From NCBI GenBank assembly GCA_025059745.1, contig JANXDH010000004.1, forward strand, positions 597,646 to 661,645: a DNA stretch of 64,000 nucleotides, written 5' to 3'. The DNA comes from Aigarchaeota archaeon. Lineage in GTDB: Archaea > Thermoproteota > Nitrososphaeria_A > Caldarchaeales > Calditenuaceae. The translations under genes were made by a program, and so were the position numbers. Every line of letters starts with the position of its first letter. The first letter of the stretch is position 1. The notes under the pieces were generated by a model. The model ran no database searches. It saw only the letters and a list, made by a program, of their open reading frames with translations, and was not told the DNA's origin. This document shows, one piece after another, positions 38,487 through 48,237 of the stretch.

Positions 38487-39005
38487 ATGATACTGTCGGA
38501 TTTCGACCTCTGGAACTACATAAGGACTGGAAGACTACGCATAGACCCCTTCACGGAGGAGATAGTGAGGGAGAACGGCGTGGACCTGAGGATAGGCAAC
38601 TCGATAGGGCGTCTCAAGAGGACCGGCAGGGTGCTGGATACGAGGTCTCGGGACACGCGTGAGTTCTACGAGATAGAGGAGGGGGAGAACTTCATCATAA
38701 TGCCCCACGAGCACGTCCTCCTTCATACCGTCGAGTACCTCTCGCTCCCAAGGGACCTCATGGCCTTCGTCAACCTCAGGAGCAGTTTCGCGAGAGTCGG
38801 GTTGACGCTGCCGCCGACCATAGTCGACGCCCACTTCCAAGGCCAGTTGACCATAGAGCTGGTGGGAGGGGAGTTCCCTGTCAGGCTCTACGCTAACGAT
38901 CGCTTCATACACCTAGTTTTTGCAAAACTGAGCTCAGAAGTGGACAAAGCCTATCAGGGGAAATATCAGGGACAGAGGGGAGTGAAGCTACCGTCGTTCG
39001 ATTAG
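38487..39005 (+). CDS. dcd: dCTP deaminase
   Basis: VDLRIGNSIGRL, RSSFARVGL, VDAHFQGQLTIEL. Confidence 0.92.
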   Translation: MILSDFDLWNYIRTGRLRIDPFTEEIVRENGVDLRIGNSIGRLKRTGRVLDTRSRDTREFYEIEEGENFIIMPHEHVLLHTVEYLSLPRDLMAFVNLRSSFARVGLTLPPTIVDAHFQGQLTIELVGGEFPVRLYANDRFIHLVFAKLSSEVDKAYQGKYQGQRGVKLPSFD

Positions 39006-39790
39006 AACCTGATGGTCAGGCCGTCGCTCGCGATCACGACCCTACACCTGTGCCTCTCGAGTATCTTACTAGCCAGTGAAACCTCCCTCCCCTCCCATGC
39101 CGGATAAAGGTGGGTGACGACTAGTAACTTCGGTCTGACCCTCTCGACCACAAGAGAGAGCCCCTCGTCGTCTGTGTGAAGCCCTACCGAGGACCCCGAG
39201 GGGAAGGAGCACTCGTGTATCAGTACGTCGACCCCCTCCGCGAGCTTAATCATTCCTTCATCGACCACTGTATCGCCTGAGTACGCGAGACTCCTCCCCG
39301 GAAAGGTCAGCCTGTAAGCGACTCCATCGTAGTGCCTCACGCCCACCGCTTTGACCCTCACGTCACCTAACTCGATGGCCTCGTCCCCACTGACCTCCAC
39401 CAGACTCGTGTACTTCTTGTAGTTCATGGTCGAATCGAGGTAGCCGAAGTACCTGCTACCATCAATCAGCGACCTTACGAGCTCTCTGAGGCCCTTGGGT
39501 CCTATGATCACCAGCCCCCTCTGAGACCTCGCGGGTCTCCCGTCCCGGTCGTAGGCCCACATCTTGATCAAAGGCAGGAGCTCCGCGACGTGGTCGACGT
39601 GATAATGGGAGATCAGGACGCCCGAGATGGAGTGCGGGTCGAGACCGTAGCGGACCATCTTCTGTATTGTCCCTGGACCTATGTCCAGCAGTAGCTCCTG
39701 AGAGGCACCGCGGAGATAGATCGACGAACAGAACCTCTGTCTGGTGGGGACTATCGACCCGGAACCGAGGACCTTCATGTATAGCCGCAA
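39002..39790 (-). CDS. MBL-fold hydrolase, RNase Z-like
   Basis: MKVLGSGSIVPTRQRFCSS, LLDIGPGTIQKM, SHYHVDHVAELLPL. Confidence 0.82.
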   Translation of the reverse strand: MRLYMKVLGSGSIVPTRQRFCSSIYLRGASQELLLDIGPGTIQKMVRYGLDPHSISGVLISHYHVDHVAELLPLIKMWAYDRDGRPARSQRGLVIIGPKGLRELVRSLIDGSRYFGYLDSTMNYKKYTSLVEVSGDEAIELGDVRVKAVGVRHYDGVAYRLTFPGRSLAYSGDTVVDEGMIKLAEGVDVLIHECSFPSGSSVGLHTDDEGLSLVVERVRPKLLVVTHLYPAWEGREVSLASKILERHRCRVVIASDGLTIRF

Positions 39791-40231
39791 TCAATCACCC
39801 TTTACTTTCTCTAACACCCTGATACCGAATATCTCGGTCTCCGGATATTGACCCTCAGAATCCTTCTCGTAAATCTTGACGAGGTCCCATATGTTGAGGA
39901 GCGCTATGGAGACCGCGGCCAGAGCCTCCATCTCGACCCCGGTCTTCTCGTGGGCGATCACCCTCGCAACCACCCTGATGCAAGAGTCCTTATCGAGGAG
40001 CTCGACGCTCACCTGAACGCTCTCTATCTTCAGTTGATGACACAGGGGTAGCAGGGAGGACACACTCTTCGCTCCAATCACTCCCCCGATCTGTGCCAGT
40101 TGCACCGGGTCGCCCTTCTCCACGACCCCGGATCTGATTAGCTCCAAGGTACTGCGCCTCAACCTGATGAAGCCCTGAGCCGTGGCCTCCCTCCTGATCA
40201 CCCTCTTCTCAGAGACGTCGACCTGACGCAT
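39791..40231 (-). CDS. moaC: Cyclic pyranopterin monophosphate synthase
   Basis: GVIGAKSVSSLLPLCHQL, TGVEMEALAAVSIALLNIWDLVK. Confidence 0.93.
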   Translation of the reverse strand: MRQVDVSEKRVIRREATAQGFIRLRRSTLELIRSGVVEKGDPVQLAQIGGVIGAKSVSSLLPLCHQLKIESVQVSVELLDKDSCIRVVARVIAHEKTGVEMEALAAVSIALLNIWDLVKIYEKDSEGQYPETEIFGIRVLEKVKGD

Positions 40232-40276
40232 TACCGGTTTCTAACCGGTATCCGTTAAAATTAATCTTTGGGGTCT

Positions 40277-40702
40277 TTAGACCCTCCTCCCTCGCCTTCC
40301 ACCCTTCTTCCTGACGCTGTCGTGTGGTATCGGGGTCACGTCCTCGATCCTGCCTATCATCACGCCGGATCTCGCTATGGATCTTATCGCCGCCTGAGTC
40401 CCGGGACCAGGTGTCTTCGACTTGACTCCCCCGGGAGCCCTGACCTTTATGTGAACCGCGTTTATCCCCTTCTGCCTCGCTATCTCCATCACGTAGCCCG
40501 CGGCCCTCATTGCGGCGTAAGGGGTTGGCTCAAGCCTGCCCGACTCGACGAACATCCCCCCGCTCGCCCTCGCCACCGTCTCGGACCCCGTCAGGTCGGT
40601 GACGTGGATCAGTATGTTGTTGAAGGAGGAATAGATGTTCACTATGCCCCATCTCAATTCCCTCGGCTGTGACTGGGTCTCAGGCGTTGAGCTCTCCGAC
40701 AT
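40277..40702 (-). CDS. rpsK: 30S ribosomal protein S11 (uS11)
   Basis: [33 protein letters not shown]...[26 protein letters not shown]. Confidence 0.95.
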   Translation of the reverse strand: MSESSTPETQSQPRELRWGIVNIYSSFNNILIHVTDLTGSETVARASGGMFVESGRLEPTPYAAMRAAGYVMEIARQKGINAVHIKVRAPGGVKSKTPGPGTQAAIRSIARSGVMIGRIEDVTPIPHDSVRKKGGRRGRRV

Positions 40703-40742
40703 CCCAATACACCTACCTGGTCCTTGGATTTAACGGTATTTT

Positions 40743-41237
40743 TCAGCTAGCGGCCGTCGCTATCGAGAGCCTTATCGAGCCCTCCATACCACGAGGTACT
40801 AGATACCCGGGAGAAGTGACCTTGCGGTCCCCCACCACGACGTGACCGTGAGCGATGAGCTGCCGCGCGTGATATATGCTCTTAGCGTGACCCAGTTTGT
40901 AGACAACGGTCTGTAGCCTCCTCTCTAGGACGTCCCTGACCGTAAGTTTCAGCACGTCGTCCGCCGTCGAGCTCTCGTCTATCAAACCCATGCCGTACAG
41001 CTTCCCTATCAAGATACCCTCCTTTAACTTCCTCTCCTCACCGCGCAGGACGAAGAGCTCCCTGGCTATCTTCCTGTACTTCCTGAGCGTCGACTGCGCG
41101 CGCCACAGCTCCCTCTTGTTCCTCAGACCGTACTCACCGACTAACCTCAGCTCCTCGTCCAGCCTCTCTACTCTCCACGGCTGTTTCGGCGTCTCGTATT
41201 TCTTCCTCTGTCTCTTAGGGTCACCCAACTTCTTCAA
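40743..41237 (-). CDS. rpsD: 30S ribosomal protein S4 (uS4)
   Basis: KLGDPKRQRKKYETPKQPW...VLERRLQTVVYKLGHAKSIYHARQLIAHGHVVVGDRKVTSPGYLV. Confidence 0.95.
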   Translation of the reverse strand: MKKLGDPKRQRKKYETPKQPWRVERLDEELRLVGEYGLRNKRELWRAQSTLRKYRKIARELFVLRGEERKLKEGILIGKLYGMGLIDESSTADDVLKLTVRDVLERRLQTVVYKLGHAKSIYHARQLIAHGHVVVGDRKVTSPGYLVPRGMEGSIRLSIATAAS

Positions 41238-41380
41238 TCAATCGACTATCAACTATTTATTGATATGTTCTTCTCCACGGTTATAGTTTATATATCGTAG
41301 ACTGCCTTCGCGAGGTAGGTGGTTATGTTATTGCCCGACGGGCTAAAAAGGACGACGAGTTCAACGAGTGGTTCGACGAG

Positions 41381-42757
41381 GTGCTACTCAACGCAAGGAT
41401 AGTTGACGCGAGATACCCCGTGAAGGGGTTCATCGTCTACCTCGAGAACGGTAGGAAGGTCATCGAGTCCGTCCAGAGGATCTTGGAGGGTAAGCTCGAG
41501 GCCGACGGACATAGACCCATGACCTTCCCCATAGTGGCCACAGAAGAGAACTTCTCAAAGGAGGCAGAGCACATAAAGGGGTTTCACGGCGAGGTCTTCA
41601 GGTTCAGGATCCCCAGCGATGAAGATGGCAGGGAGCTGATCGTCAGACCTACTTCGGAGACGATAATATATCCGATGTTCTCCATCTGGATAAAGAGCCA
41701 CGCGGACCTACCCTTCAAGGTTCATCAGAGCTGCCAGGTCTACCGGTACGAGACCAAGGCCACTAGACCCCTCTACCGCGTCAGGGAGGTCCTTTGGAAC
41801 GAGGCGCACACCGCGCACGTCGATGAGAGGGACGCGGAGGCCCAGTTCCTGAGGGCGGTAGAGATCTATAAGGAGGTGCTGGACGACCTCGCGATATCCT
41901 ACGTAATCCTGAAGAGACCTGACTTCGATAAGTTCGCTGGAGCGGTCTACTCGGTCGCCTTCGACGCTTGGAACCCTGACGGCAGGGTGAACCAAGTGGC
42001 TACCGTCCACAATCTGGGCGAGAACTTCTCGAGGGTCTTTGAGATAACTTACGAGACGAAGGAGGGTGGGAGGAGGTACGTGTGGCAGCTCTGCTACGGT
42101 TTAGGCTACAGTAGGGTCCTGGCAGCTATCATAGCCCAACACGGTGATGACCTAGGTCCGATATTTCCACCGAGGGTGGCTCCTATCCAGATAGTCGTAG
42201 TGCCGATACCCTACAAGGGAGTGGAGGAGTCGGTGTATAGTTACGCGAGGGAGATAGCCGAGTCTCTGGGGGGTAGGTTCAGGACCCTGATAGACGATCG
42301 GAGGGACACCACACCAGGCGAGAAGTTCTACCACTGGGAGAGGCAGGGTGTCCCGTTGCGCATAGAGATAGGGCCGAGAGAGGTGGAGAACTCGACTATA
42401 ACCCTGACGAGGAGGGACAGCGGCGAGAGGATTAAAGTGGAGAGGGAGTCTGCGGTCCAGAAGATCGATGAGATCCTCCTCGATATCCAAGACAACCTCC
42501 GGAAGAAGTCTATGAACGTCATGCGCGATATGGTTATCGATGTAAGATCAATGGATGAGCTCATCGATGGAATCTCGAGAAGGAAGATATGTAGGGTGAA
42601 TTGGTGCGGCTTAATAGAGTGCGCGATGGAGATCAAATCGAGGGTCGCTGGAGAGATAAGGGGCTACAACTTTGAGATGGTGGACGAACCATTCAGTAAC
42701 TGTATCGCGTGTTCTGGTGACCCGGTATACGTCGTCTACGTGGCGAGGGCGTACTGA
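41381..42757 (+). CDS. proS: Prolyl-tRNA synthetase (true N-terminus lies upstream; start unresolved)
   Basis: RPTSETIIYPMFSIWIKSHADLPFKVHQ, QVYRYETKATRPLYRVREV; open frame upstream encodes AKKDDEFNEWFDE, matching ProRS N-termini. Confidence 0.93.
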   Translation: MLLNARIVDARYPVKGFIVYLENGRKVIESVQRILEGKLEADGHRPMTFPIVATEENFSKEAEHIKGFHGEVFRFRIPSDEDGRELIVRPTSETIIYPMFSIWIKSHADLPFKVHQSCQVYRYETKATRPLYRVREVLWNEAHTAHVDERDAEAQFLRAVEIYKEVLDDLAISYVILKRPDFDKFAGAVYSVAFDAWNPDGRVNQVATVHNLGENFSRVFEITYETKEGGRRYVWQLCYGLGYSRVLAAIIAQHGDDLGPIFPPRVAPIQIVVVPIPYKGVEESVYSYAREIAESLGGRFRTLIDDRRDTTPGEKFYHWERQGVPLRIEIGPREVENSTITLTRRDSGERIKVERESAVQKIDEILLDIQDNLRKKSMNVMRDMVIDVRSMDELIDGISRRKICRVNWCGLIECAMEIKSRVAGEIRGYNFEMVDEPFSNCIACSGDPVYVVYVARAY

Positions 42758-43741
42758 TCAGGTGAATTTAGCTAAGTGCTGTATCCTCTTTGCCGGGTTG
42801 GGGTGGGTGCTGAAGAGATCGCTCCATACGCTCGGCTTTGCCCTCATGAGGGCCTCTATCGTCTGATCGATGTCGACCCCGCCCTCGATCGCCCTCTCCG
42901 GATCGGTGATGAAGAACATCTTGAGGGTGGCTGCCTCGTGCCTCTTCTCAGGCCTTATCCTGCCCGAGAGCGTCATTATTCTCACCAGTCCTCTCTGTAA
43001 CTTCTTCGCACCTCTATCCACCGTCAACGCTGCGTGAGTGTCCGCGAAGTACTCCCTTATCCTGCTCATGTAGAAGACGAAAATGTTGAAGATGAAACTC
43101 AGAGCTATCAGACCCATTCCCATCAGGACGGGATACGCAGAGCCACCGTTCCTCCTATCCCCTCCGAAGAGCCCGGAGTAGTAGAGTGTCATCCCGACGT
43201 AGTATATCACCGCGGGGAGCAGACTTATCATCAGCATGACAACGACGTCTCTGTGTTTCAGGTGGCCCACCTCGTGGGCTAGGACGGCCTCCACCTCGTC
43301 ACGAGGCATTCTGTTCAATAGCTCCTTGGTAACCGCCACCATCGGCCCTGTCAGCGGGCTGCCGTAGGCGAACGCGTTAGGCACCTCGATCTCCGCTATC
43401 CCTATCTTGGGCGTGCGGCGCAGTCCGCTCTTTGCGGCGAGTTGCTCTACAGCGCTGTACAGCCAAGCGTGGTCGACCCTGTCCGCCTCTTTGACGCGGT
43501 AGACGGAGTTTATGATGTAGGGGCCGAAGAGCCACTGGACGACGTTGAGCAACACCACCATACCTATAACTCCGTATATGTAGAATGTCGGCAGTCCCAT
43601 GTAGAGTATGAGTGCCGTCAGGACAAGCGCGGATATCCCGACCACGGCCATCCAGACGCCAAGCATTCCCAACCTTAGACCTATGAGGGAGACCCTCACG
43701 CCCTGAAACCTACCACCTGAGGACAGATCTCCAGACGACAT
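42758..43741 (-). CDS. htpX: HtpX-like M48 zinc metalloprotease
   Basis: VLAHEVGHLKHRDVVVM, multiple TM helices, IREYFADTHAALT. Confidence 0.92.
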   Translation of the reverse strand: MSSGDLSSGGRFQGVRVSLIGLRLGMLGVWMAVVGISALVLTALILYMGLPTFYIYGVIGMVVLLNVVQWLFGPYIINSVYRVKEADRVDHAWLYSAVEQLAAKSGLRRTPKIGIAEIEVPNAFAYGSPLTGPMVAVTKELLNRMPRDEVEAVLAHEVGHLKHRDVVVMLMISLLPAVIYYVGMTLYYSGLFGGDRRNGGSAYPVLMGMGLIALSFIFNIFVFYMSRIREYFADTHAALTVDRGAKKLQRGLVRIMTLSGRIRPEKRHEAATLKMFFITDPERAIEGGVDIDQTIEALMRAKPSVWSDLFSTHPNPAKRIQHLAKFT

Positions 43742-43797
43742 GGTCCCTTAACATACTATCCGTTGAGGTCTCTATTAAACTGATACCCACTAAGCAT

Positions 43798-44085
43798 TTA
43801 AATGAGCTCTGCCGGCGGCTTCCTCTCGTCCCTAGACCTGACTTTGAGCACGCCGTAGTGGACCGCGCAGGAGATGCAGAGGTTCTCGACGACGGTGTTC
43901 TCCGCGATGTACGCACCCATCTTCTTCAACTCCTTGGCGAGGTCCCTCCCGACCAGAGAGACGCGCCTCGTTACCCTCTGGGTCTTACTCCTCGGTACGA
44001 AGGCCCCGCAGTTATCGCACTGGACGGTCGGCTCGGTGCCCTTCTGACCCTTCGCCCTCCCACGGTTCTTCCTCTTAAATGGCAA
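43798..44085 (-). CDS. rps26e: 30S ribosomal protein S26e
   Basis: KRKNRGRAKGQKGTEPTVQCDNCGAFVPRSKTQRVTRR...ENLCISCAVHYGVLKVRS. Confidence 0.9.
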   Translation of the reverse strand: MPFKRKNRGRAKGQKGTEPTVQCDNCGAFVPRSKTQRVTRRVSLVGRDLAKELKKMGAYIAENTVVENLCISCAVHYGVLKVRSRDERKPPAELI

Positions 44086-44122
44086 CCCAAGATAGAAGCT
44101 GAGACCTCAGATATATAGCTTG

Positions 44123-44656
44123 TCACACGTGACGGATACGGTCCACCCGCCCCTCCGAGCCACAGCACTCCTTCCACTTCATCAACTCATAGACAGAGGA
44201 CTCTTGGACCCGCTCGATCGATCCCGGTCTCAACCTCCTTATGTGCTCTATCGCCTCCTGAGGTCTCAGGCCGTTCTTGTGGACCATGTAGGCAGCTAGC
44301 ACCGTACCGGTACGGCCCTTTCCCGCCGCACAGTGGACCAAGACCCTCCTCTTCGATGCTATTGACCGATCGATGAACTCCAACGCGGACAGCAACTGGT
44401 CCAGAGTGGGCTTTGTGTGGTTCCTCACCGGGATGTGCATGTACTCTATATCGAGCCCGTCCAGGAGGTCCTTCCTGAGTGGGTCCTCGGTGAGCGAGAG
44501 CACCGACGATATGCCTTGGTTGCGAAGCCAGACCATCTGACGTCTAGACTTGGGCTCGCCTGAGCCCGCGAGGTGATCTGAGACCCAACCGAAGCGTGGC
44601 GGTCTGTTCACGAATAGCGACAGGACCCTCCTGTAAAACTCGCCGATACCGTCCAT
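44123..44656 (-). CDS. Dual-specificity/tyrosine phosphatase family protein
   Basis: VLVHCAAGKGRTGTVLAAYMV (HCx5R) and upstream SLTEDPL. Confidence 0.88.
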   Translation of the reverse strand: MDGIGEFYRRVLSLFVNRPPRFGWVSDHLAGSGEPKSRRQMVWLRNQGISSVLSLTEDPLRKDLLDGLDIEYMHIPVRNHTKPTLDQLLSALEFIDRSIASKRRVLVHCAAGKGRTGTVLAAYMVHKNGLRPQEAIEHIRRLRPGSIERVQESSVYELMKWKECCGSEGRVDRIRHV

Positions 44657-45394
44657 CTATTGGGACTCCCCCTTTAGGACCTCGAGCAGCCTCCTGAACG
44701 ACTCGTCCAGCTTGTGGATATGAGCGATGCCCTCGCCCTCCTCCAATATGTATGCATCTATGGAGGTCCTGTTCATCCTCTTGAATGAGAGCAGCTTCGG
44801 CAGCCCCACGACCAGCTCGTAGCTCCCCTTTCCGCTCTCCTTGACGTATATCGGACCGAAGAGATCCGCGATCTGCTCGATGTACTCCGCGAAATCGCTG
44901 ACTTGATCGACCGAGACTCCCTCTGGGAGTTTTATCGCCTCGACCGGGATCGTGAAGACAGGACGCGAGGACGTGCACTCGACCGCGATGGACCGAACTA
45001 TCCGCCACTCCCTCAACCTCAACCTGTCGCGCTCCTTCAGGTACCCGTGCCACCACTTCAGGCTCTCCTCTATTATGTGCGCGAACTCACGTCCCACATC
45101 CACGTCTATCTCCGAGGGACCGTCGTGTACCAGCTCCAGCACTACGTGTTTCCTCAGTAGGTCCGTACGTCTCTCAGCGGCCATCAGATCAGGTTTAACC
45201 CTAGTTACAGTAATGTTCAAGAACACCTCGTTACCCTCGTTGTCTCTCCCTAGGCTGAGCCTGAACGTCGATTGGGGCACCGACGCGGACTTCTCCAGCA
45301 CGAAGCTCCTAAGCCTCTCGAGGATGACGTGAGTGTAGATAAGTTGCCCGATCTTCGACTCGAGCTCCTCGGACGAACCACTCACCCGGCCCAC
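44657..45394 (-). CDS. Hypothetical protein
   Basis: 245-aa ORF immediately upstream of and abutting the phosphatase gene; no family recognised. Confidence 0.6.
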   Translation of the reverse strand: MGRVSGSSEELESKIGQLIYTHVILERLRSFVLEKSASVPQSTFRLSLGRDNEGNEVFLNITVTRVKPDLMAAERRTDLLRKHVVLELVHDGPSEIDVDVGREFAHIIEESLKWWHGYLKERDRLRLREWRIVRSIAVECTSSRPVFTIPVEAIKLPEGVSVDQVSDFAEYIEQIADLFGPIYVKESGKGSYELVVGLPKLLSFKRMNRTSIDAYILEEGEGIAHIHKLDESFRRLLEVLKGESQ

Positions 45395-45422
45395 CTGTGG
45401 TCGCTTACCGTTTCACCGGTCC

Positions 45423-45587
45423 TTAGGGCGCTCTCTCGATATATTTCAGAGCACCGATCCTTATCGAGGGGTGGTGGAGAAAATTGTACTCGTTTATCAC
45501 CGGCATGAGGGTCGTCTCACAGATCGGGATGTATTCCGACTCAACGAGCAAATCCTCGCTCTCTAACTCCTCCAGGACTGTTCGCAT
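45423..45587 (-). CDS. Small hypothetical ORF (54 aa), below the supplied ORF-track length cutoff
   Basis: Minus-strand ATG at 45587 to TAA at 45423: MRTVLEELESEDLLVESEYIPICETTLMPVINEYNFLHHPSIRIGALKYIERAP; codon choice resembles neighbouring genes. Confidence 0.4.
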   Translation of the reverse strand: MRTVLEELESEDLLVESEYIPICETTLMPVINEYNFLHHPSIRIGALKYIERAP

Positions 45588-45615
45588 CTGGTGTATTATG
45601 GCCTACCTAGATATA

Positions 45616-46995
45616 TTAACTTTTCTTAGACACCCTCGATCGGCCCCTCGCTCTAACGCCGAGACCTACGAAATTAGCCCTGGACCGGTACGCCTCAGCG
45701 TGTGAGGGGAAGCCCTCGTGTTCGGCGAGCGTCAGAACGGTCTCGTAGAGCGCCCTGTACCCCCTGACACCTCTGAGCTCCTCGACGGTCGGTCTCTTCA
45801 GGAAGTTGTCAACGCTCAGACCCGAGTAGAACCTCGCGTAGCCTCCCGTTGGAAGAGTAGAGTTGGGTCCTATGCCATAACTACCCGCGACGCTCGGAGT
45901 GTTCATGCAGAGGGTCCCGAAGTTCCTCAGGACTCTCCGGTATCTCCTGAATATCCTTGAGGCATGCCTGCTATCTATGACGAGGTGCTCCGGGGCGAAC
46001 TCGTTGACGAATCTGATGGCAGACTCGAGGTCTCTGCAGACTACTATGGCGCTCCTCTCTCTCTGCTGAATCAGGTACTCCTTCCTCGGCGGGGTTAGAC
46101 TCTCGACCATCTCCTCGAGCTTTTCCGCGACTCTCAATGCGAAGTCCTCTGAAGTGCAGACCAGTACAGCCGTCGAATCAGGTCCGTGTTCGGCCTCGTT
46201 GAGGAAGTCCCAACACACTACTTCCAACGGCAGGGTGCCATCAGTCAAGACGAGCGACTCGCTGGGGCCCGCGGGGATATCCGTCCTCACGACGTCCCTG
46301 ACCAGCTCCTTCGCAAGGTAAGTGAAAGGTCCTCCAGGTCCGGCTATACAATCGACACGTCTGATTCTCTGGGTACCGTATGCTAGCGCGGCGACTGCGT
46401 GGGCTCCCCCCATGACGTAGAACTCCGTGGCTCCAGACATCTGACCTGCCACCAGAGTGGCCGGCTCGATCGCCATCTCACCGTCCCAGGGCGGTGATGC
46501 TAGCACGATCCGGTCGACCCCCGCGACCTTAGCAGGCACGGCGACCATCACGGCTACCGAGGGATAAGCGGCCTTGCCCGCAGGCACGTAGAGGCCTGCT
46601 GAGTCGAGGGGGATGACCAATTGTCCAGCCCGGACACCCCTCTCTATCTCTACGAAGAACGGCTTAGGCATCTGGAGCCTGTGGAACTTCATGACGTTCC
46701 TGACCATGTGCCTTATGGCGCTTACCACTCTCCTGTCCAGTCTCTTGTACGCCTTACCGATCATCTCCCTCTTGACTAAGATCTCGTCGGCCCTCACTCT
46801 CCGTCCCAACTGCTCAGAGAGGAACTCCGCGATCGAGTCATCACCCCTCCTCCTCACGTCTTCGACGATCTCCCTCACCCGCTTCAGCAGGTCCTCTGAG
46901 AAGGTCCTACCGCGATCAATTATCGCCGAGCGTCGCTCGCCGTCTAGCTCCTCGAGACGGACGACTTGGAAAAGGGAAGAGACCTTCCTGCTCAA
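45616..46995 (-). CDS. hisD: Histidinol dehydrogenase
   Basis: GLYVPAGKAAYPSVAVMVAVPAKVAGVDRIVLASPP, DIPAGPSESLVLTD, FAPEHLVID, GPNSTLPTGGYARFYSGLSV. Confidence 0.95.
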   Translation of the reverse strand: MSRKVSSLFQVVRLEELDGERRSAIIDRGRTFSEDLLKRVREIVEDVRRRGDDSIAEFLSEQLGRRVRADEILVKREMIGKAYKRLDRRVVSAIRHMVRNVMKFHRLQMPKPFFVEIERGVRAGQLVIPLDSAGLYVPAGKAAYPSVAVMVAVPAKVAGVDRIVLASPPWDGEMAIEPATLVAGQMSGATEFYVMGGAHAVAALAYGTQRIRRVDCIAGPGGPFTYLAKELVRDVVRTDIPAGPSESLVLTDGTLPLEVVCWDFLNEAEHGPDSTAVLVCTSEDFALRVAEKLEEMVESLTPPRKEYLIQQRERSAIVVCRDLESAIRFVNEFAPEHLVIDSRHASRIFRRYRRVLRNFGTLCMNTPSVAGSYGIGPNSTLPTGGYARFYSGLSVDNFLKRPTVEELRGVRGYRALYETVLTLAEHEGFPSHAEAYRSRANFVGLGVRARGRSRVSKKS

Positions 46996-47005
46996 CTGAC
47001 CCCCA

Positions 47006-47536
47006 TCATCCGGGTAGGACTTCCACGCCGAACTGCTCTCTGAGGTACGTCACCGTCTCCTCTCTCGTCAGTCTATGAGATCTGGGTATCCTCCTAGGCA
47101 TCTTGCTCCTGTAGAGGACTCGGTGCCCCGACCTACCTAGGTGGACTGTGACGTCCATGCCTATTATACCCAGCTCCGGGTTATATCTCATCCCAGGTAT
47201 GTCCAAGTGCTCCTTGATGCCGAATGAGACGTTGCCGAACTCGTCTATGCTGCTCTCCTTTATTCTGTAGTTCACCGCGCTCAGTGCCCTCTTCAGGAAC
47301 TCCACGGCCCTCTCCTTCCTGACCGTCACCATCACCGCGATCGGCTCGCCCTTGTGTATCCCGAAACCCTTCACGGTCTTCTTTGCGCGTCGTATGGAGG
47401 GCTTCTGTCCGGTCAGCTCCTCGATTATCTTACTGGCCCTCTCGAGCCTCGCAGCACCCTCTCCTATCGAGGAGTTGACGACGACCTTGAGCAGCCTCAC
47501 CCTACGCATGGGGTTATCTAGGGCAACCTCACCCAT
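47006..47536 (-). CDS. rplE: 50S ribosomal protein L5 (uL5)
   Basis: MRRVRLLKVVVNSSIGEGAARLERASKIIEELTGQKPSIRRAKKTVKGFGIHKGEPI. Confidence 0.95.
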   Translation of the reverse strand: MGEVALDNPMRRVRLLKVVVNSSIGEGAARLERASKIIEELTGQKPSIRRAKKTVKGFGIHKGEPIAVMVTVRKERAVEFLKRALSAVNYRIKESSIDEFGNVSFGIKEHLDIPGMRYNPELGIIGMDVTVHLGRSGHRVLYRSKMPRRIPRSHRLTREETVTYLREQFGVEVLPG

Positions 47537-48237
47537 GACCTCTCATCACCCACGACCATAACATGGGATAGAAGGGTCGAGACGCTTCCAGTTTGACCTC
47601 TGAGCGTCAGTATCTTGCGTGCGGGGTACTGAAGGGTCCTATCTATCTTGGTTATCACGCCGTGGAGCCCTCTCTTGCCGCCCCTGATTACTAGACCGTA
47701 CTTGCCCTCCGTCATAGGTAGGTGATCCAATACTTGCTGGTCTGACAATCGTACTTTCAGAGTGTCTCCGACCTTCACCTTACGACCTGCATCGATATCG
47801 GCCCCCCTGTAGATCAGGTTCTTTCCGTCATGTAACGTGAGTTGCAGACCGCCCCCCTTCACGTGCTGCTTCCTTATGACCATGCAGAGCTTGTGATCGG
47901 CCTCCTCGGGATCTATCTCTATCACCTCGAGGCCCTTGCCGGTAACGGGAAGCAACCTGTAATGCTTCTCGAGACTCTTGATGTAAATGACGTCCATCAG
48001 CCCCACCGGGTAGTGGTAGTCCTTTACCACCTTTCCATCGACCGAGACCTCGCCCCAGTTTAGCACGAACTTAACCTCCCTCAGAGAGGCCGCGAGGTTT
48101 AACTTGTCACGCAGTAAGATGGCGACCGGTATACTCTCCCTCAACGAGTGAGGTCCAGCGACAGGCCTGACGATGAACTTCTTTCGCTTCCTTGGTACCT
48201 TGAACTCAACCGGTGCAGCCAATCTCTTGAGGTGCAC
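47518..48237 (-). CDS. rps4e: 30S ribosomal protein S4e
   Basis: HLKRLAAPVEFKVPRKRKKFIVRPVAGPHSLRESIPVAILLRDKLNLA. Confidence 0.95.
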   Translation of the reverse strand: MHLKRLAAPVEFKVPRKRKKFIVRPVAGPHSLRESIPVAILLRDKLNLAASLREVKFVLNWGEVSVDGKVVKDYHYPVGLMDVIYIKSLEKHYRLLPVTGKGLEVIEIDPEEADHKLCMVIRKQHVKGGGLQLTLHDGKNLIYRGADIDAGRKVKVGDTLKVRLSDQQVLDHLPMTEGKYGLVIRGGKRGLHGVITKIDRTLQYPARKILTLRGQTGSVSTLLSHVMVVGDERSWVRLP

